Shown: positions 23,371 to 34,680 of the stretch, piece after piece | How the letters are laid out: each line of letters starts with the position of its first letter | Position numbering within the stretch: the first letter of the stretch is position 1 | NCBI RefSeq assembly: GCF_037975245.1 | Contig: NC_092576.1 | Span: forward strand, 22,383,611-22,447,610 | DNA: 64,000 nucleotides | Source: Apostichopus japonicus | Lineage: Eukaryota > Echinodermata > Holothuroidea > Aspidochirotida > Stichopodidae | Reading direction: 5' to 3' | The notes under the pieces: model-generated | Seen by the model: the letters and a program-made list of their open reading frames with translations, nothing else | Told to the model about the DNA's origin: nothing | Databases searched by the model: none | Translations under genes and position numbers: made by a program

Positions 23371-25298
23371 AAAAATAAAACAGAAGAACTTTGTAGGTCT
23401 AAACTACTTTATTTTTAGTTCTATACTGTTAATTGTAAAACTTCTTATATTATTACTGTCTACTCTAATTTACCTCTACCCCGCCCCCCCTCCCATTATC
23501 CCCAACATGTCAGCATCACTTCAGTTTCTTCATCAGTCTCCTGGCTCTGCTGCACTTGCTGTTGATTGCCTATGTGACATCAGCATAGATCTTCAGTACA
23601 TTGCCACCATACACTGGAGAAGAAAGGCAAATTTCCCTCAGGTTAATGACAAATACCAATAAGTATCCTCTTCAATTTATCATTTTTCAATACTCATGGA
23701 ATTGCTGAATTTTTTCATTGTGGATATGAAATTTGAGAGTAATTATAAGTCTTTTCTCTATGCTTAGCCATTACTCTCCAGATCCTTCCAAGCAAGGAAA
23801 CTGAAGTGCCAGTTTCACATGAAATATTTGCATTATGTATATTTACAGCTGATTTGGGAGGAAGCTGTACAGAATTTATGTCAAATGTTTTTTTTTTTCA
23901 ACTACCTAACCTCCTTTAAAATATGTGGGAATTCTGCTAACTTACATCTAATAGCTTCCATCTGCAGGGGAAACAGCTTTACCACAGATGAATTGTTCCC
24001 CTCCAACATATCTTGTGGCTCAAAGAAACCATCCATCATTTTCTTTACACGAAAAGCCTTAGATTTGAGACTTGGAGAGAAGGGTACCATGCCAAGCAGC
24101 TGGTATGGCAACATTGCAGTTGCCAAGTCTCTCCAAATGTGGTGACGCATCCTCCCTATCACTCAAAATGACCTAAAAGAAAGAAAAAAATAACAACAAA
24201 CTGATTAGAAGCAATCTGGATCTCTGCAAATTAAACATATTATTCATGGCCTTTTTTTTATACCACTTCTGGACACTTAAACACGCCTCAACCCTAACAC
24301 TCATCAACCCAAGTTCTGTTAAGAAATATAGCAAAAGAATTCTGAGCAGAATCTGTTGATCTGTTCTCACTGATATCTATGTCAGTTTTTAGCTTGATCA
24401 AACTCAAGTGCCAGCCTTCCCTTAAATATGGAGTGATCCTGAGGGTGGGTACTCCATGCATACAGGTCATTCTAGTTTCAGATATCAACAATTGGGACTT
24501 TCACATTTGGTGCTGTTGACTCATTTATATGCAAGATAATAAATACGCCAAACTTGTGTTTGGCTTATAACTGGCTATTCAAGGAAGATCGGCGAAGATT
24601 GAATGGCTATTCAAAGAAGATGTTGAGAGAAAATTTGCGCACTTTGCGGATATCAAGAAACCACTGAAGAACTTTCTCTTTCTGTGAGATATTTTCATTT
24701 ACATTTTAAGAAAACTCAAGTGCTCAGTTTGCAAACTCTAATTTAACTTAAAAAAAATGTATTGGATCTAGTATCATGAATCATACTATCTTTATTTAAT
24801 CACTCTCTAGGGTCCACCACAACAGAAACACAGGCAATATCTTCACATCATTCTTAGAGGAACACACAGTTTCAATATTTGGCATAGCATATTTATCCCA
24901 TTTCACATCTGTCATATAAAGACAGTACAGACTCAATTGTTTTGTGCTATATCTGTGGTTGAACCATTGTTCCAATTAAAAAGTTCACTGGCTGGTATGT
25001 TTGGAACTGGAACTTAGATTGATAGCGAATTTAATCAACTAGTTACAGTAGCTTAGTTATACCCCTTTAGACATGGGCAAATTACATTCCAAGCAGACAT
25101 GCTATAGGCTTTAACATTTAAAGTTAACTTCAGGATTCTTTGCACTGAAATACTGTAAAAGAGTCCCTGAAGTGATAATAGTGATGCATGCCGCCTAGGC
25201 CTAGCCTACTCTGTGTTCTGCTAAAATATGCTTAACTATACTGCCTAGGCTTAGCAAGGCTATAGTCGATTTATATCCTTTAGCTTACTGGAACTTAC
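23371..25298. other. Segment between arrays with coding-like but unassigned frames
   Basis: The minus-strand frame at 23902-24162 (contains RHHIWRDLATAMLPYQ and FPLQMEAIRCKLAEFP) has protein-like composition and lies just after a strong TTTCTTTTAG acceptor at 24172. However, an in-frame TGA separates it from that acceptor. Near it, a plus-strand stretch at 23506-23640 also reads like coding sequence. A second minus-strand frame at 24294-24491 is weaker. None can be assigned. They could be remnants of a transposon gene or poorly resolved exons of the gene starting at 25395. Confidence 0.3.
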
Positions 25299-25395
25299 CA
25301 CCATAAGCAAACGATGCATCATACGTTTCTGAAGCTGTATGAAATGCCCAGAATTTTCCCCCAAAGGCCATTGAGATTTGTCCCTCGTCATCCAT
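25299..25395 (-). CDS. Candidate first coding exon, unknown gene
   Basis: A minus-strand ATG at 25393-25395 (G at +4) opens 32 codons beginning MDDEGQISMAFGGKFWAF and ends in phase 1 at a GGTG/GTAAGT donor, a near-perfect 5' splice site. The composition looks like real protein rather than AT-rich noise. The best downstream acceptor (24171/24172) would add only about four residues before a stop, so the true second exon may be elsewhere. The protein was not recognised. Confidence 0.4.
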
Positions 25396-25992
25396 TGGCT
25401 ACACCAAATTGACTGTCTATCAACCAGAAAAGGCAGATATGCTAGCAATCACCTCCAAGCGAAGATGGCAGCCCAAGATCCCTAGCAATTGTATCCACTT
25501 CGTCTTTTGAAAATTGCATTTTTTTCGACGTTAAGAGTTATGCAAAAGCAAGAAGGCTGGATTAGGTTTGCTTCGTTACTAACACCAATACTAATAGTAA
25601 CCTACGCACTAAGTTTTAAGTTAGGCTACTCAGTCAGGTAACGTGAAAACCTAGCAAAGTAAAAACGTTAACAAAGTCACAGAAAATCTCTATTTCTGTT
25701 CAACAATATAAATATATTCCAAAGAACAATGGTCCAAAGTATTGAGTATTTCGTAAAGAATTTTAATAAAGAATTCATGTAAGAAACCTAAAAGTCGAGA
25801 TAGCTAGAGAATCAGAATGTCGATACAGCCGGTATTGTATTTGAAAGATGGATTGTTACGCAATCGAAAGCCTTCGCAGTTTCTGATTGGCCAATCATCT
25901 TAATAGACAACATCTGACTCAATTTGTACATTTTTACGTTGTTGGTTTTGATGTAAATTCAATCGTGTGGGTGAAAAATGAATGAAATGGAG

Positions 25993-26883
25993 TATAAATT
26001 TTCAAAGGAATCACGCATCCAGACATTAAAACCAACTCAATTCAGTATCTCTTTGTCAAACTGTACGAGATGTTGTAAGTATACCACCTTTTATCAGATC
26101 CTTTCTAGCAACTTGTTACTGCGTACTTAAACCTGGTTGAAACCAGCCAACCTATATGATTGTATGGACAAAAAAAAAACAGTAACCTGTTGTGTAGACT
26201 TGTTTACTTCAAATTTACACAACAGTCGTCGAAGTTCCCGTGCTGGTAAGTATCATGAGCAGTTGCACGAGACGTGAAAAATAATTTTACACTCACTATA
26301 CTACAGTAGTAGTACAGTCACTACTCGGTCTATATTTATTTTACTATCATTCCCGGCAGGCTGCAGCATATCGATTGATATACATGATGGAGTAAGTGGT
26401 TAATCATTTTTTATTTGGAGATGCCAAGCCAAGTAATAACGATCCCATCGAACTACTTGAATACTAATTCTAGTAACGCTCAATCTAGGCTAGTGTGGTA
26501 GTACTACTAGTGAGCAGGGGGGCTTATGAGTAAGGCTTCTATATGCCTTCATGCACAGTCAGTGTAGGAGAGTATATCGATACAGAAATAGCCTATAGGC
26601 TAGGAGGGTCAAGTCTATGTTATGCTACAGTAAGGGCGAGGCCTAGTAGTGGTACTACAATGCTTGTAAGTAGTAGCCTAGATCTAAGAGTATTTTACTA
26701 ACTCTAATAATTAAAGATTAAAGTAGTATCCATTGGCTGCATATGCTGATTACTTATGTCTGTGCCTACACCTACAGTGTCATTGAACCCTTTTTTCCCT
26801 GTAGATCTACTCTCAAAAATCAACAACTCGGAATGAACTTACAGCAAACTATTTCCACCAAACAAATAATATACAAAGCCTAG
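25993..26883 (+). other. Candidate spliced transcript with TATA box and small ORF
   Basis: TATAAATT at 25993-26000 precedes a possible exon ending at 26074 (GTAAGT donor at 26075). A second exon at 26360-26391 has a CCGGCAG acceptor and GTAAGT donor, and a third begins at 26805 after a strong TTTTTTCCCTGTAG acceptor. An ATG in exon 2 (26384) continues in frame into exon 3 and ends at TAG 26881-26883, a 28-residue Gln/Lys-rich peptide (MMESTLKNQQ at its start). Another strong acceptor at 27252 may lead into the transposon gene fragment. It could be a noncoding transcript or the 5' end of that gene. Confidence 0.25.
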
Positions 26884-27394
26884 TCAGCAATTGAAATTAG
26901 CCTGTTGGTGGGTCAATGGCCACAGCAAGTCGGAATGATAATCACGCCTGGCCAGTCAGCAGCCCCCCCCCCCCCGCAGACATGACGTGCTAGATTAAAC
27001 AGCATGATTTCACAACCTTAGCCCTGGCTTTATGTCTCAGTCAATAAACTCTGCGTCTTAATCACAACATGTGGTGCCTGCTATTAGGCCTAATGCACCT
27101 ATCAACTGTATGATGCACCTCAGATCCCCAGGATATTTGCGTCATGTCAAAATTAAGCTGAACATTGACACTTCATTACGAATATAATATGACACCCCAT
27201 TGCATTATTTAAATTTGACAGGTATTAACTTCATTTCATATATTATTTTCAGAGCCCAGTGTTACTCCTGATTCAGAGTGAACTCGTGAGGCCAACTTAG
27301 GCCTACTTGGTACAACCAACCACGTAGAAGAGAAATACCAGCTTCATTCAATGTTCAGTCAGTAGCTTTTACTCCAGCCTTATCTGAATTTTAT
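26884..27394. other. Unassigned sequence
   Basis: It contains a C12-like run near 26965-26976 and a good acceptor (TATTATTTTCAG) at 27252. Frames after that acceptor are closed by stops in all three phases within about 50-120 bases. Confidence 0.3.
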
Positions 27395-28086
27395 ATGGCT
27401 GGCCATACTGAAGGTGGCTCATCATCCTTTGTAGAGAGCTTGCAGCCAGATTATCAGTGCACTGAGGAAAGTCCCACAACAATTATCCAACCATCATCTA
27501 TACCTTTAGCAGTGGAAGTAAGTGAACTAATGAACATTACAAACTGACGGGCAACTCTTGACCAAGATGGTCACATTTCTGATAAGTGGGAGTATACGTT
27601 GGGTGAGCCCGATGATACCTGTGATGCTTCACCTTTGGAAGATGATGAAGACATACATCTATAGAGGACATTGGATAACAGTAGAAACAAGTCTTCTCCT
27701 GATACTCACATTTGCAACTACGCATTCCATCACAGATGTCCAGCTGTCTGATATGCTAGCACTAATTAGTCTCCATTGTATGGAAACTCACTCTGCCCTT
27801 GGTAGTCTTTATAAGTTTAAGAACTATTTTGAAAAGGCAGATTCACCAGTGCAAAAGTATTATTACTGTGGGTCCTGTTTTAGCTCTGTTGAAGATGGCC
27901 AGACCAACGTACTGTAATATATGCAGGATGACAATTGACTTTGAGAAGAACAAATTCCTCAATGTAACACTAGAGCCTCAAATTCAAAACTTGTTTCAGC
28001 ATCCTGGTTTTGTAGATAAAATTCAGCATAGATTTAAGGGAAGTATGGATTGTTTCCCAGTGACTTTCCAAATTTTAAGAACCTGA
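27395..28086 (+). pseudogene. Decayed transposon protein fragment with zinc-ribbon-like cysteines
   Basis: A frame from ATG 27395 (MAGHTEGGSSSFVES) runs to TGA 27545-27547 and continues in the same frame as acidic sequence ending SPLEDDEDIH before TAG 27662-27664. A second frame then reads TDVQLSDMLALISLHC, SLYKFKNYF and KYYYCGSCFSSVED. After a further shift near 27912 a third frame gives CNICRMTIDFEKN and LEPQIQNLFQHPGFVDKIQHRF. Two CxxC pairs followed by LF.HPGF...IQHRF resemble, from memory, large EnSpm/CACTA-like transposon proteins of aquatic animals. At least one stop and two frame changes make it non-functional; the DDE catalytic region is not present here. Confidence 0.55.
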
Positions 28087-28734
28087 TTAACATTTTAAAC
28101 CTATTAACTGAAACCTATTAATTGATTAACAGAAACTACAGTGAAGTTTGGTAGAATTATGAATAAGAATCTTCCTGAGTTTTGTTCTCAGAGTTTTGAG
28201 ATTACTTTTAAGATTCTAAAGATTTAATAATTTGCATTGCTTAGTGTTATTTGTGGGTTTCCTGTACGAATTAATAGAAATGAAAAGATCAGTAATTTTT
28301 TAATTGCTGATCTATAAGCCTTGATGTTACAGTAACCTATTTGAATTAAAGTACAGAAATCATAATCTCTAATGTGCCTCTCCTCATGTTGTAACCATTA
28401 CAGTTTGTTCAGTGGTACCACATATTTTCTATTCCTACAGGAAAAGTTAAAATATTTAAAAAATGATGGCTCTTTAATTGAAACCAATAAAAAGAAATCC
28501 TAAAAAATGTATGATATCTGTTTGGTTTGTGTAGAGTTTGAGTCTGTAAGATTGTATGTAAGTTTCTCCTTGTTGTAAAGATAAGTTAACTGCAGAACCC
28601 CTGCACTATGAGCTTCATTATGCTGCACTATGAAAGCTTTCTCACTGTGTAGTAAATACAGCTAATTGCAGAAGGGAAACCTGCCCGTGAATCATGATCA
28701 TGCAGTAATAACTTGAGTTCCCACAACTAGTTGC
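28087..28734. other. Unassigned AT-rich sequence
   Basis: No gene seen. This fills the gap between the transposon gene fragment and the second GC-rich array. The array-like word ACTAGTTGCAGG first appears near 28727. Confidence 0.35.
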
Positions 28735-29240
28735 AGGAATGGTACCTTTCTGTAAAGTGATTATTTCTTGACGTAAAGTATCTGCGACTGGTTGCAACAA
28801 GAAGGCCTGTCCTGCAAAGTAACTTTCCTTGCCGCGAAGTAGCTGCGACTGGTTGCAACAAGAAGGCCTTTCCTGCGAAGTAACTTTCCTTGCCGCGAAG
28901 GAGCTGCGACTGGTTGCAACAAGAGGGCCTTTCCTGCAAAGTAATTTTCCTTGCCGCGAAGTAGCTGCGACTGGTTGCAACAAGAAGGCCTCTCCTGCGA
29001 AGTAACTTTCCTTGCCGCGAAGTAGCTGCGACCAGTTACAACAAGATGGGCCTCCTGCGAAGTCATATTCCTTTGCTGCGATGTTGCTGCGACTAGTCGC
29101 AGGAGCAAAACCCTGCGGCGAAGTAATATTTCTGCTGTCGCGAAGTTACGGCAAAGTCACAGTAAAAGTGAAGTACTGCGAAGTCTTGTAGCGAAGGAAT
29201 TCCTTCGCAGCGAAGTCGCAGCGACTGCGCAGCGAAGTAA
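28735..29240. repeat. GC-rich 61-62-bp tandem array, inverted relative to 22640-23370
   Basis: The phrase TGCGACTGGTTGCAAC, or a variant, recurs at 28782, 28844, 28905, 28966, 29027 and 29088 (spacings 62, 61, 61, 61, 61). Each unit also holds CCTTTCCTGCGAAGT, the reverse complement of the core of the 26-bp array at 22640-23370, so the two arrays are related but face opposite ways. The right edge passes into GGTAGGGG and then the long AGGTCA-rich repeat. Open frames here are artefacts. Confidence 0.9.
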
Positions 29241-29764
29241 CCCTTTTGGTAGGGGTATTCACAACTTGTCCCAAAATATCAACCGTGTCACACCTTGGTA
29301 TTGGGATTTAATTGCATTAAATGTCTAAAACTTAACTTTGAACTTGCATACGTAACTTCAGACACAAAGGTCACACGTAGGTCAACCCATTGACATTTTT
29401 GATCGGTGAGACCTAAATAGAGCATCAAATCTGTAAAAATTGACACATTTTTTCTTTGACCAATTTCTCCCCACAAAATACTAGTTTTTTTTTAGCATTA
29501 GCTGACCTTTGATGACCTTGGATCACATGACCGTTAAGTTTGAAAATATTCCCCTACACCATTCACAACTTGTCCAAAAAAATCAACCTTGTCACACCTT
29601 GGCATTGGGAGTTATTGCATTAAATGTCTGAAAATTAACTTTGACCTCGTATAACTTCACACACAAAGCTCACCCGGGGGTCAACCTATTGACATTTATA
29701 ATCAGAAGGTACCTTTAACATCTGAAAATAGCATCGAAACTGTAAAAATCCCCAAAACACGAAA

Positions 29765-29798
29765 AGGTCACCAGAGGTCAAATTGAGGTCAAGGGTCA
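29765..29798 (+). promoter_or_regulatory. DR4-DR5-DR1 array of nuclear-receptor half-sites, copy 1
   Basis: Four hexamers in direct orientation: AGGTCA, 4-bp gap, AGGTCA, 5-bp gap, AGGTCA, 1-bp gap, GGGTCA. DR4, DR5 and DR1 spacings are the known layouts for thyroid/LXR-type, retinoic-acid-type and RXR/HNF4-type receptor dimers. Whether any receptor binds here is unknown. Confidence 0.5.
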
Positions 29799-30163
29799 CC
29801 CAGATGCGGGTCGACAATTGGATTACATTGAAGCAACCCCCTACCCAAACTGACAATTCGTCCTCAAGTTATCGCAAAAATACTAGTTTTTTATCATTAA
29901 TTGACCTTTGGTGACCTCAGATCACATGACCATTAAGTTTGAAAATATTCCCCTGTACCATTTGCAACTTGTTCAAGAAAATCAACCGTGTCACACCTTG
30001 CAACTGGGAGTTATTGCATTAAATGTCTGAAAATTAACTTTGACCTCGTATAACTTCGCACATGAAGGTCACACGGGGGTCAACCCATTGACATTTATGA
30101 TCAGAAGGTACCTTTGACGTCTGAAAATAGCATCCAAACTGTAAAAATCCACAAAACACGAAA

Positions 30164-30197
30164 AGGTCACCAGAGGTCAAATTGAGGTCAAGGGTCA
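30164..30197 (+). promoter_or_regulatory. DR4-DR5-DR1 half-site array, copy 2
   Basis: The same four hexamers with the same spacings as 29765-29798, in the next ~400-bp unit. Confidence 0.5.
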
Positions 30198-31109
30198 CCC
30201 AGATGCAGGTCGACAATTGGATTACATTGAAGCAACTCCCAACCCTAACGGACAATTTGTTCTCAAGTTATCGCAAAAATACTTGTTTTTTATCATTTAT
30301 TGACCTTTGGTGACCTCGGATCACATGACCGTTAAGTTTGGAAATATTTCCCTATACCATTTGCAATGAGTTCCAAAATATCGACTGTGTAACACCTTGG
30401 CACTGGGAGTTATTACACTAAATGTCTGAAAATTAACTTTGACCTCATATAATTAACATACAAAGGTCACCTTGGGTCAACTTATTGACATTTTTGATCG
30501 GTGAGACCTAAATAGAGCATCAAACTATACAAATTCAAACATTTTTTTCTTTGCCCATTTTCTCCTCCCAAAATACTAGTTTTTTAACATTTATTGACCT
30601 TTGGTGACCTCGGATCACATGACCGTTAAGTTTGAAAATATTCCCCTATACCATTTGCAACTTGTCCAAAAATATCAACCATGTCACACCTTGGAACTGG
30701 GAGTTATTGCATTAAATGTCTGAAAATTAACTTTGATCTCATATAACTTCGCACACGAAGGTCACACGGGTGTCAACCATTGACATTTTTGATCGGAAGG
30801 TACCTTTGGTATCCAAATCTAGCATCAAAACCAAACGCTTTCTTTTTTGTTTGTTTCCTCCCAAAATAAGCACAATTTTTTCTAATGTGACCTTTTAACT
30901 TTGGTTTCAGATGTAGTTTAATCTCATGATTCAAAAAAACAAAACGATAAGTCTGTACAACCGTCCTAACTCAGACCGAAAAACTTTGACCCCATATAAC
31001 TTCGCACATAAAGGTCACCTGGTGTCAACCTATTGATATTTATGATCAGAAGGTACCTTTGGCATCTGAAAATAGCATCAAAACTGTAAAAATCCCCCAA
31101 AACACGTAC

Positions 31110-31143
31110 AGGTCACCAGAGGTCAAATTGAGGTCAAGGGTCA
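31110..31143 (+). promoter_or_regulatory. DR4-DR5-DR1 half-site array, copy 3
   Basis: Third copy with all four hexamers and all three spacings unchanged, although the flanking bases differ from the other copies. Confidence 0.5.
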
Positions 31144-31515
31144 CCCAGATGCGGGTTAACAATTGGATTACATTGAAGCAACTCCCAACCCTAACGGACA
31201 ATTTGTTCTCAAGTTATCGCCAAAATACTTGTTTTTTAACATTAATTGACCTTTGGTGACCTCAGATCACATGACAGTTAATTTCAAAATGTTCCCCTAA
31301 CCAGTTCACAACTTGTCCCAAAATATAAACCATCTCGCACATTGGCAACGGGAGTTATTGCTGTTTTTAATATATTGGTTTTTGGCATCTAACTGACCTT
31401 TGTGGGCACCAAAAACAATAGGGATCTTCCTCTTACTATTTGCTATCCACCCACCAAATTTGATCATGATACATCTTTTCCTTATTGAGATATCGTGTAC
31501 ACAAGCCAAGCGTCA

Positions 31516-31605
31516 CATACACACACACACACGCACACACACACGCATACACACACACGCCAAGTTGAATGCATAGGTTCCTTGCTTTGCAAAAAGCAAG
31601 AAACC
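31516..31605 (+). repeat. (CA)n tract and terminal hairpin at the end of the long repeat
   Basis: A CA/CG-interrupted dinucleotide tract (about 31516-31560) is followed by a perfect 8-bp hairpin at 31581-31600 (CTTGCTTT, loop GCAA, AAAGCAAG). The word GGTTCCTTGCTT here also occurs at 22328-22339 near the proposed left edge of the repeat, so it may mark both element ends. Confidence 0.5.
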
Positions 31606-32052
31606 AAAAACACTAGGCCTAGGCTCATCATCGAGTAGCACTACTGTCAGTACTGACTACACTAACGTTAAACTTTAAAGCTAGTAGTTAGTACTGATAA
31701 CAGTGGCTAGTAGTACATTTTTATTTTAAAATAATGACATAGGATAACGTATATTATTTTCTAACAAAATGAGTACGGTGAAAAATATCTTTATGTTATC
31801 ATGTTCAAATACGTAGGTGTAATATAAAGGTATAAATATCCTCAATAATTTCTATTTGCTTTTGTTCCTTTCATTAACTTGTTAATAACTTCATATAATT
31901 AACATTACTTCTTTCATAACACTGCCGCCGCTGATTATGCTTGCTCTCCACGTAGTATTGGATCAGATCATATAAATATCCAAATTAGCTCTTAAACAGT
32001 TATTACTACTTCCTTCTTTGAAATAAAGGAATGAATAAATAATAACGTCTTC
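31606..32052. other. Unassigned sequence
   Basis: Short AT-rich stretch with no recognised feature. Confidence 0.35.
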
Positions 32053-32375
32053 CACATGGTAGCCTAACACCACACTAAGTCCATGGAAATCTAGCTAAGC
32101 CTCACCATCTGTTTATTTGCTGAAATTGTGAAGCAGTTATAAGATATCCATGGAATACTTTCATTATTGCTGCTACGTTCGACCACATGGTTGCCTAGCA
32201 TCACACTTAGTCAATGGGGTAACCTAGCCTATCCATCTGTTAATTAGCTGAAATTGTGACGCAGTTATTTAAGATATCCATGGAATACTTTTGTTATTGC
32301 TGTTATCTTCGACCACACGGTAGCCTAACACCACACTAAGTTCATGGGAAATCCGCCTAACCATCGGTTTGCAAA
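32053..32375 (+). repeat. ~130-bp tandem family, about 2.5 copies
   Basis: CACATGGT or CACACGGT words start units at 32053, 32184 and 32314 (periods 131 and 130). Each unit continues with GCCTA(A/G)CA, ACACTTAG/ACACTAAG, a CCATCTGTTTA-like word and ATCCATGGAATACTTT. Related copies lie at 3715-3910 (opposite strand) and 61735-61835. Confidence 0.85.
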
Positions 32376-34314
32376 AACCGCATCGGGAGGGTACCTTCGT
32401 TATTATTGTAAAGCATTGGTGGAAATTTCAGCTGCAAAAACTGATCGCCACAGTATTATAGGGCTGGCGACTAGCATTAATTTTTCCAGAAAGTTTTATC
32501 GCCAGCCAAGAATGGTCATCGCCAATGCGACTGTAATGTCAGTCACGTATACACTAATATATAATCCCCTGAAGCTTTTCAAGGAACAATGTTAAATTAT
32601 TAGCAAGATTTCAAAATCAAATGTGATGTTTCAGTTAACTTGCATTGCTTGTACCATTTTGCTCGCGAGGGATAATTCGATCATCAAAAGCGGTGCATCA
32701 AAAAGATAAATACAGATTAATAGTTCTCAAAATTGTAATCTGCAATATTTACAGTTCTTTCGTTAACTAATCATTCCTTTAAGCGTCTTCATTGGACAAT
32801 TCCTGTTGTTTTGAGAAGACATGAACTATTCGTATGGAGCACCCACTGTAGCCCCCACTAAAGGATATTATAGTTAAATCCAATAGAAGTTTACATAATC
32901 CTCATATCTTGCCAACAAAATGGAATAAAATCATTCAGAAATTATTTTATTTGCATTGCTTTACAGGTTATTAACCTTTTCTTCTCTTATCTTTATGTTA
33001 GTATTGATGTACATATTTGTATATTTCTTAGTCTTTGATTCTCCTGTTTATAAATATTGTATACTTTTACTGGTAATAACGGAAGTGTATGAACAATATA
33101 TGCAACTTTTTAATAGATTCAAGTTAGATATTTCTTACGGAAGAACCTGTACATGGTATTTGTTCAACGATATAGCAATATTGTAGTACGAGCTATGAAT
33201 TTGACCGATTGTAATTAGCATCAGCAGGCGATGAGAATAGAAACAATTTCAGCCGCAAGTATTACATGTATAAGTAGGTGAAGCTAGTACATGTACGTAT
33301 GTTATGAACTATGTGATAGGTCTGATTTAAGTTCCGATGCTGGTTAAAAAGCAACAGATTTCTCATGAGTTCAAGCATCTAGATGCGAGTTTAACTTTAG
33401 AGTGCTATTGGATGGCGAATAAGTTGATACTGTAAGCGAAACCAGCTATGTTAATGCTATATTCGTTAAGTTAGTCTTGTCATCCAACCATTGCTTTTAA
33501 CGAATCATCCAGCTTCTCCAAAGGAGAGTTTACTGTACATCAAAATGCATAAAGCAATATACGGCAAAGGCTTAGAATCATTAAATCCGTGATGCAGTAT
33601 CTTGAAAAAAAAATCAGATACATGTGCGTGATATTTTTTAACATTGTGTTCGTATACAGCGTCACAAAATATGTGTCTAGTTCTCAATGTTTAAACAGTA
33701 GATATCCTTCAAATCTCATGAAGCTTTTAGTAAGAACACTGTTAATTTATTAGCTAAATGTAATTCAATTGTACCTCACTCATGTTTACACTCATCTGGA
33801 TAAATAATAACTTAAATTATAGTTACCATTCAAACCCCTTGAAACTATAAGAGACAACCGAGTTCATAATTGAGTAAGATTGAACTTAGAAGAAAGGGTA
33901 GCAATAATGGATTTTTACAAGTTATGTATTCTGTGCTGTTTCTGTTATAATCTGCTGGTAACAAATTTGACCGTTAACGAAAGGAGGAAACATAATGCTA
34001 CTTCAGTCCACATAAATCCCACCAGGGAAAATTAAAGTAATTGTTTTAACAAACGAATATCCGTGACACTAAATTCGTGGTACACAAATTGTTTAAATTA
34101 GGTTAACAACGAATTTACATAGCTGGTAACAACGAATCTAGATCACTTAGCTTGTTGCGGGTATCAAATAATCCTGTGAATATTACATGGTTTGGTCAAT
34201 TTGTACAAAATATTACGTAATCGGTAGTTTTATTTTATTTTAATAAAAAAGTGAAACTAGTGACTCAATTGTCACCTTTATTTGTCTTAATCATAACCCA
34301 ACTTATTTACTTAT
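32376..34314. other. Unassigned sequence with one perfect inverted repeat
   Basis: GGCTGGCGA (32462-32470) and TCGCCAGCC (32499-32507) form a perfect 9-bp inverted repeat around a GCGACTAG...TTTTTCCA segment. Similar words (GGCGACTAG...TTTTTTCCA) occur at 22222-22246, so it is probably a dispersed repeat. The rest holds no recognised gene. Confidence 0.4.
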
Positions 34315-34680
34315 GCAAAAAGGGCAGCTACACGAGGGCATCTATACGGGGCAGCTATACAGGGCAGCAATACGGAAGTAGCTATAAAGGGGCAGTAATA
34401 CGGGGGCATGGCTACACAGGGCAGCTATACGTGGGCAGATAATGGGGCAGATATACGGGAGGACTATATGGGGTCATGAATATGGGGGCAGCTATACAGG
34501 GCAGATATAAAGGGGCATTAATACGGGGGTAGCTATACAGGGGCAACTATACAGGGACAGCTATATAGGGGCAGCTACACGGGGCAGCTATACCTGGACA
34601 GAAATACGGGACATATTTACAGAAGGCAGCTATACAGGAGCAGCTATAGGGTTAGCTATACAAAGGCAGCTACAATAATG
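34315..34680 (+). repeat. Irregular minisatellite (GGGGCAGCTATAC type)
   Basis: About 20 imperfect units of roughly 15-20 bp built on GGGGCAGCTATAC, with variants such as GGCAGTAATAC and GGCAGATATAC. There is no consistent frame, so it is not protein-coding. Confidence 0.9.

Larger units (their letters stand above)
29257..31340 (+). repeat. Tandem AGGTCA-rich long repeat, ~300- and ~400-bp units
   Basis: Copies start with an ACAACTTGTCC-like word at about 29257, 29561, 29958, 30359, 30652 and 31300. Units are of two kinds. Short ones (~300 bp) carry GATCGGTGAGACC. Long ones (~400 bp) carry GATCAGAAGGTACC and an added block with four AGGTCA-like hexamers. Every unit ends with two TGACCT words 10 bp apart, then GATCACATGACCGTTAAG or a near variant and AAAATATTCCCCT. 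The interval 30652-31300 is a compound of both kinds plus extra sequence. No coding frame is conserved across units. Confidence 0.9.

Noticed and set aside
22600-23418. Overlapping open frames of 65-150 codons on both strands rich in Arg, Gly and Ala
   Set aside because: They follow from a 26-bp repeat without stops in several frames. No frame is favoured and both strands are equally open.
23902-24162. Minus-strand 86-codon frame after a strong acceptor
   Set aside because: An in-frame stop separates the frame from the acceptor, and its phase does not match the upstream candidate exon at 25299-25395. It was left as a note rather than a gene call.
28642-29108. Minus-strand open frames in the second GC-rich array
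   Set aside because: They cover only the 61-62-bp repeat units and overlap in different frames; repeat artefact.
22640-29240. Could the regular arrays be CRISPR arrays?
   Set aside because: Units are adjacent with no unique spacers, lie in a eukaryotic context, and no cas-like genes are present.
31581-31625. Helitron-like 3' end: 8-bp hairpin followed 12 nt later by CTAG
   Set aside because: The base after CTAG is G rather than the expected T, and no matching TC 5' end or Rep/helicase remnant was found.
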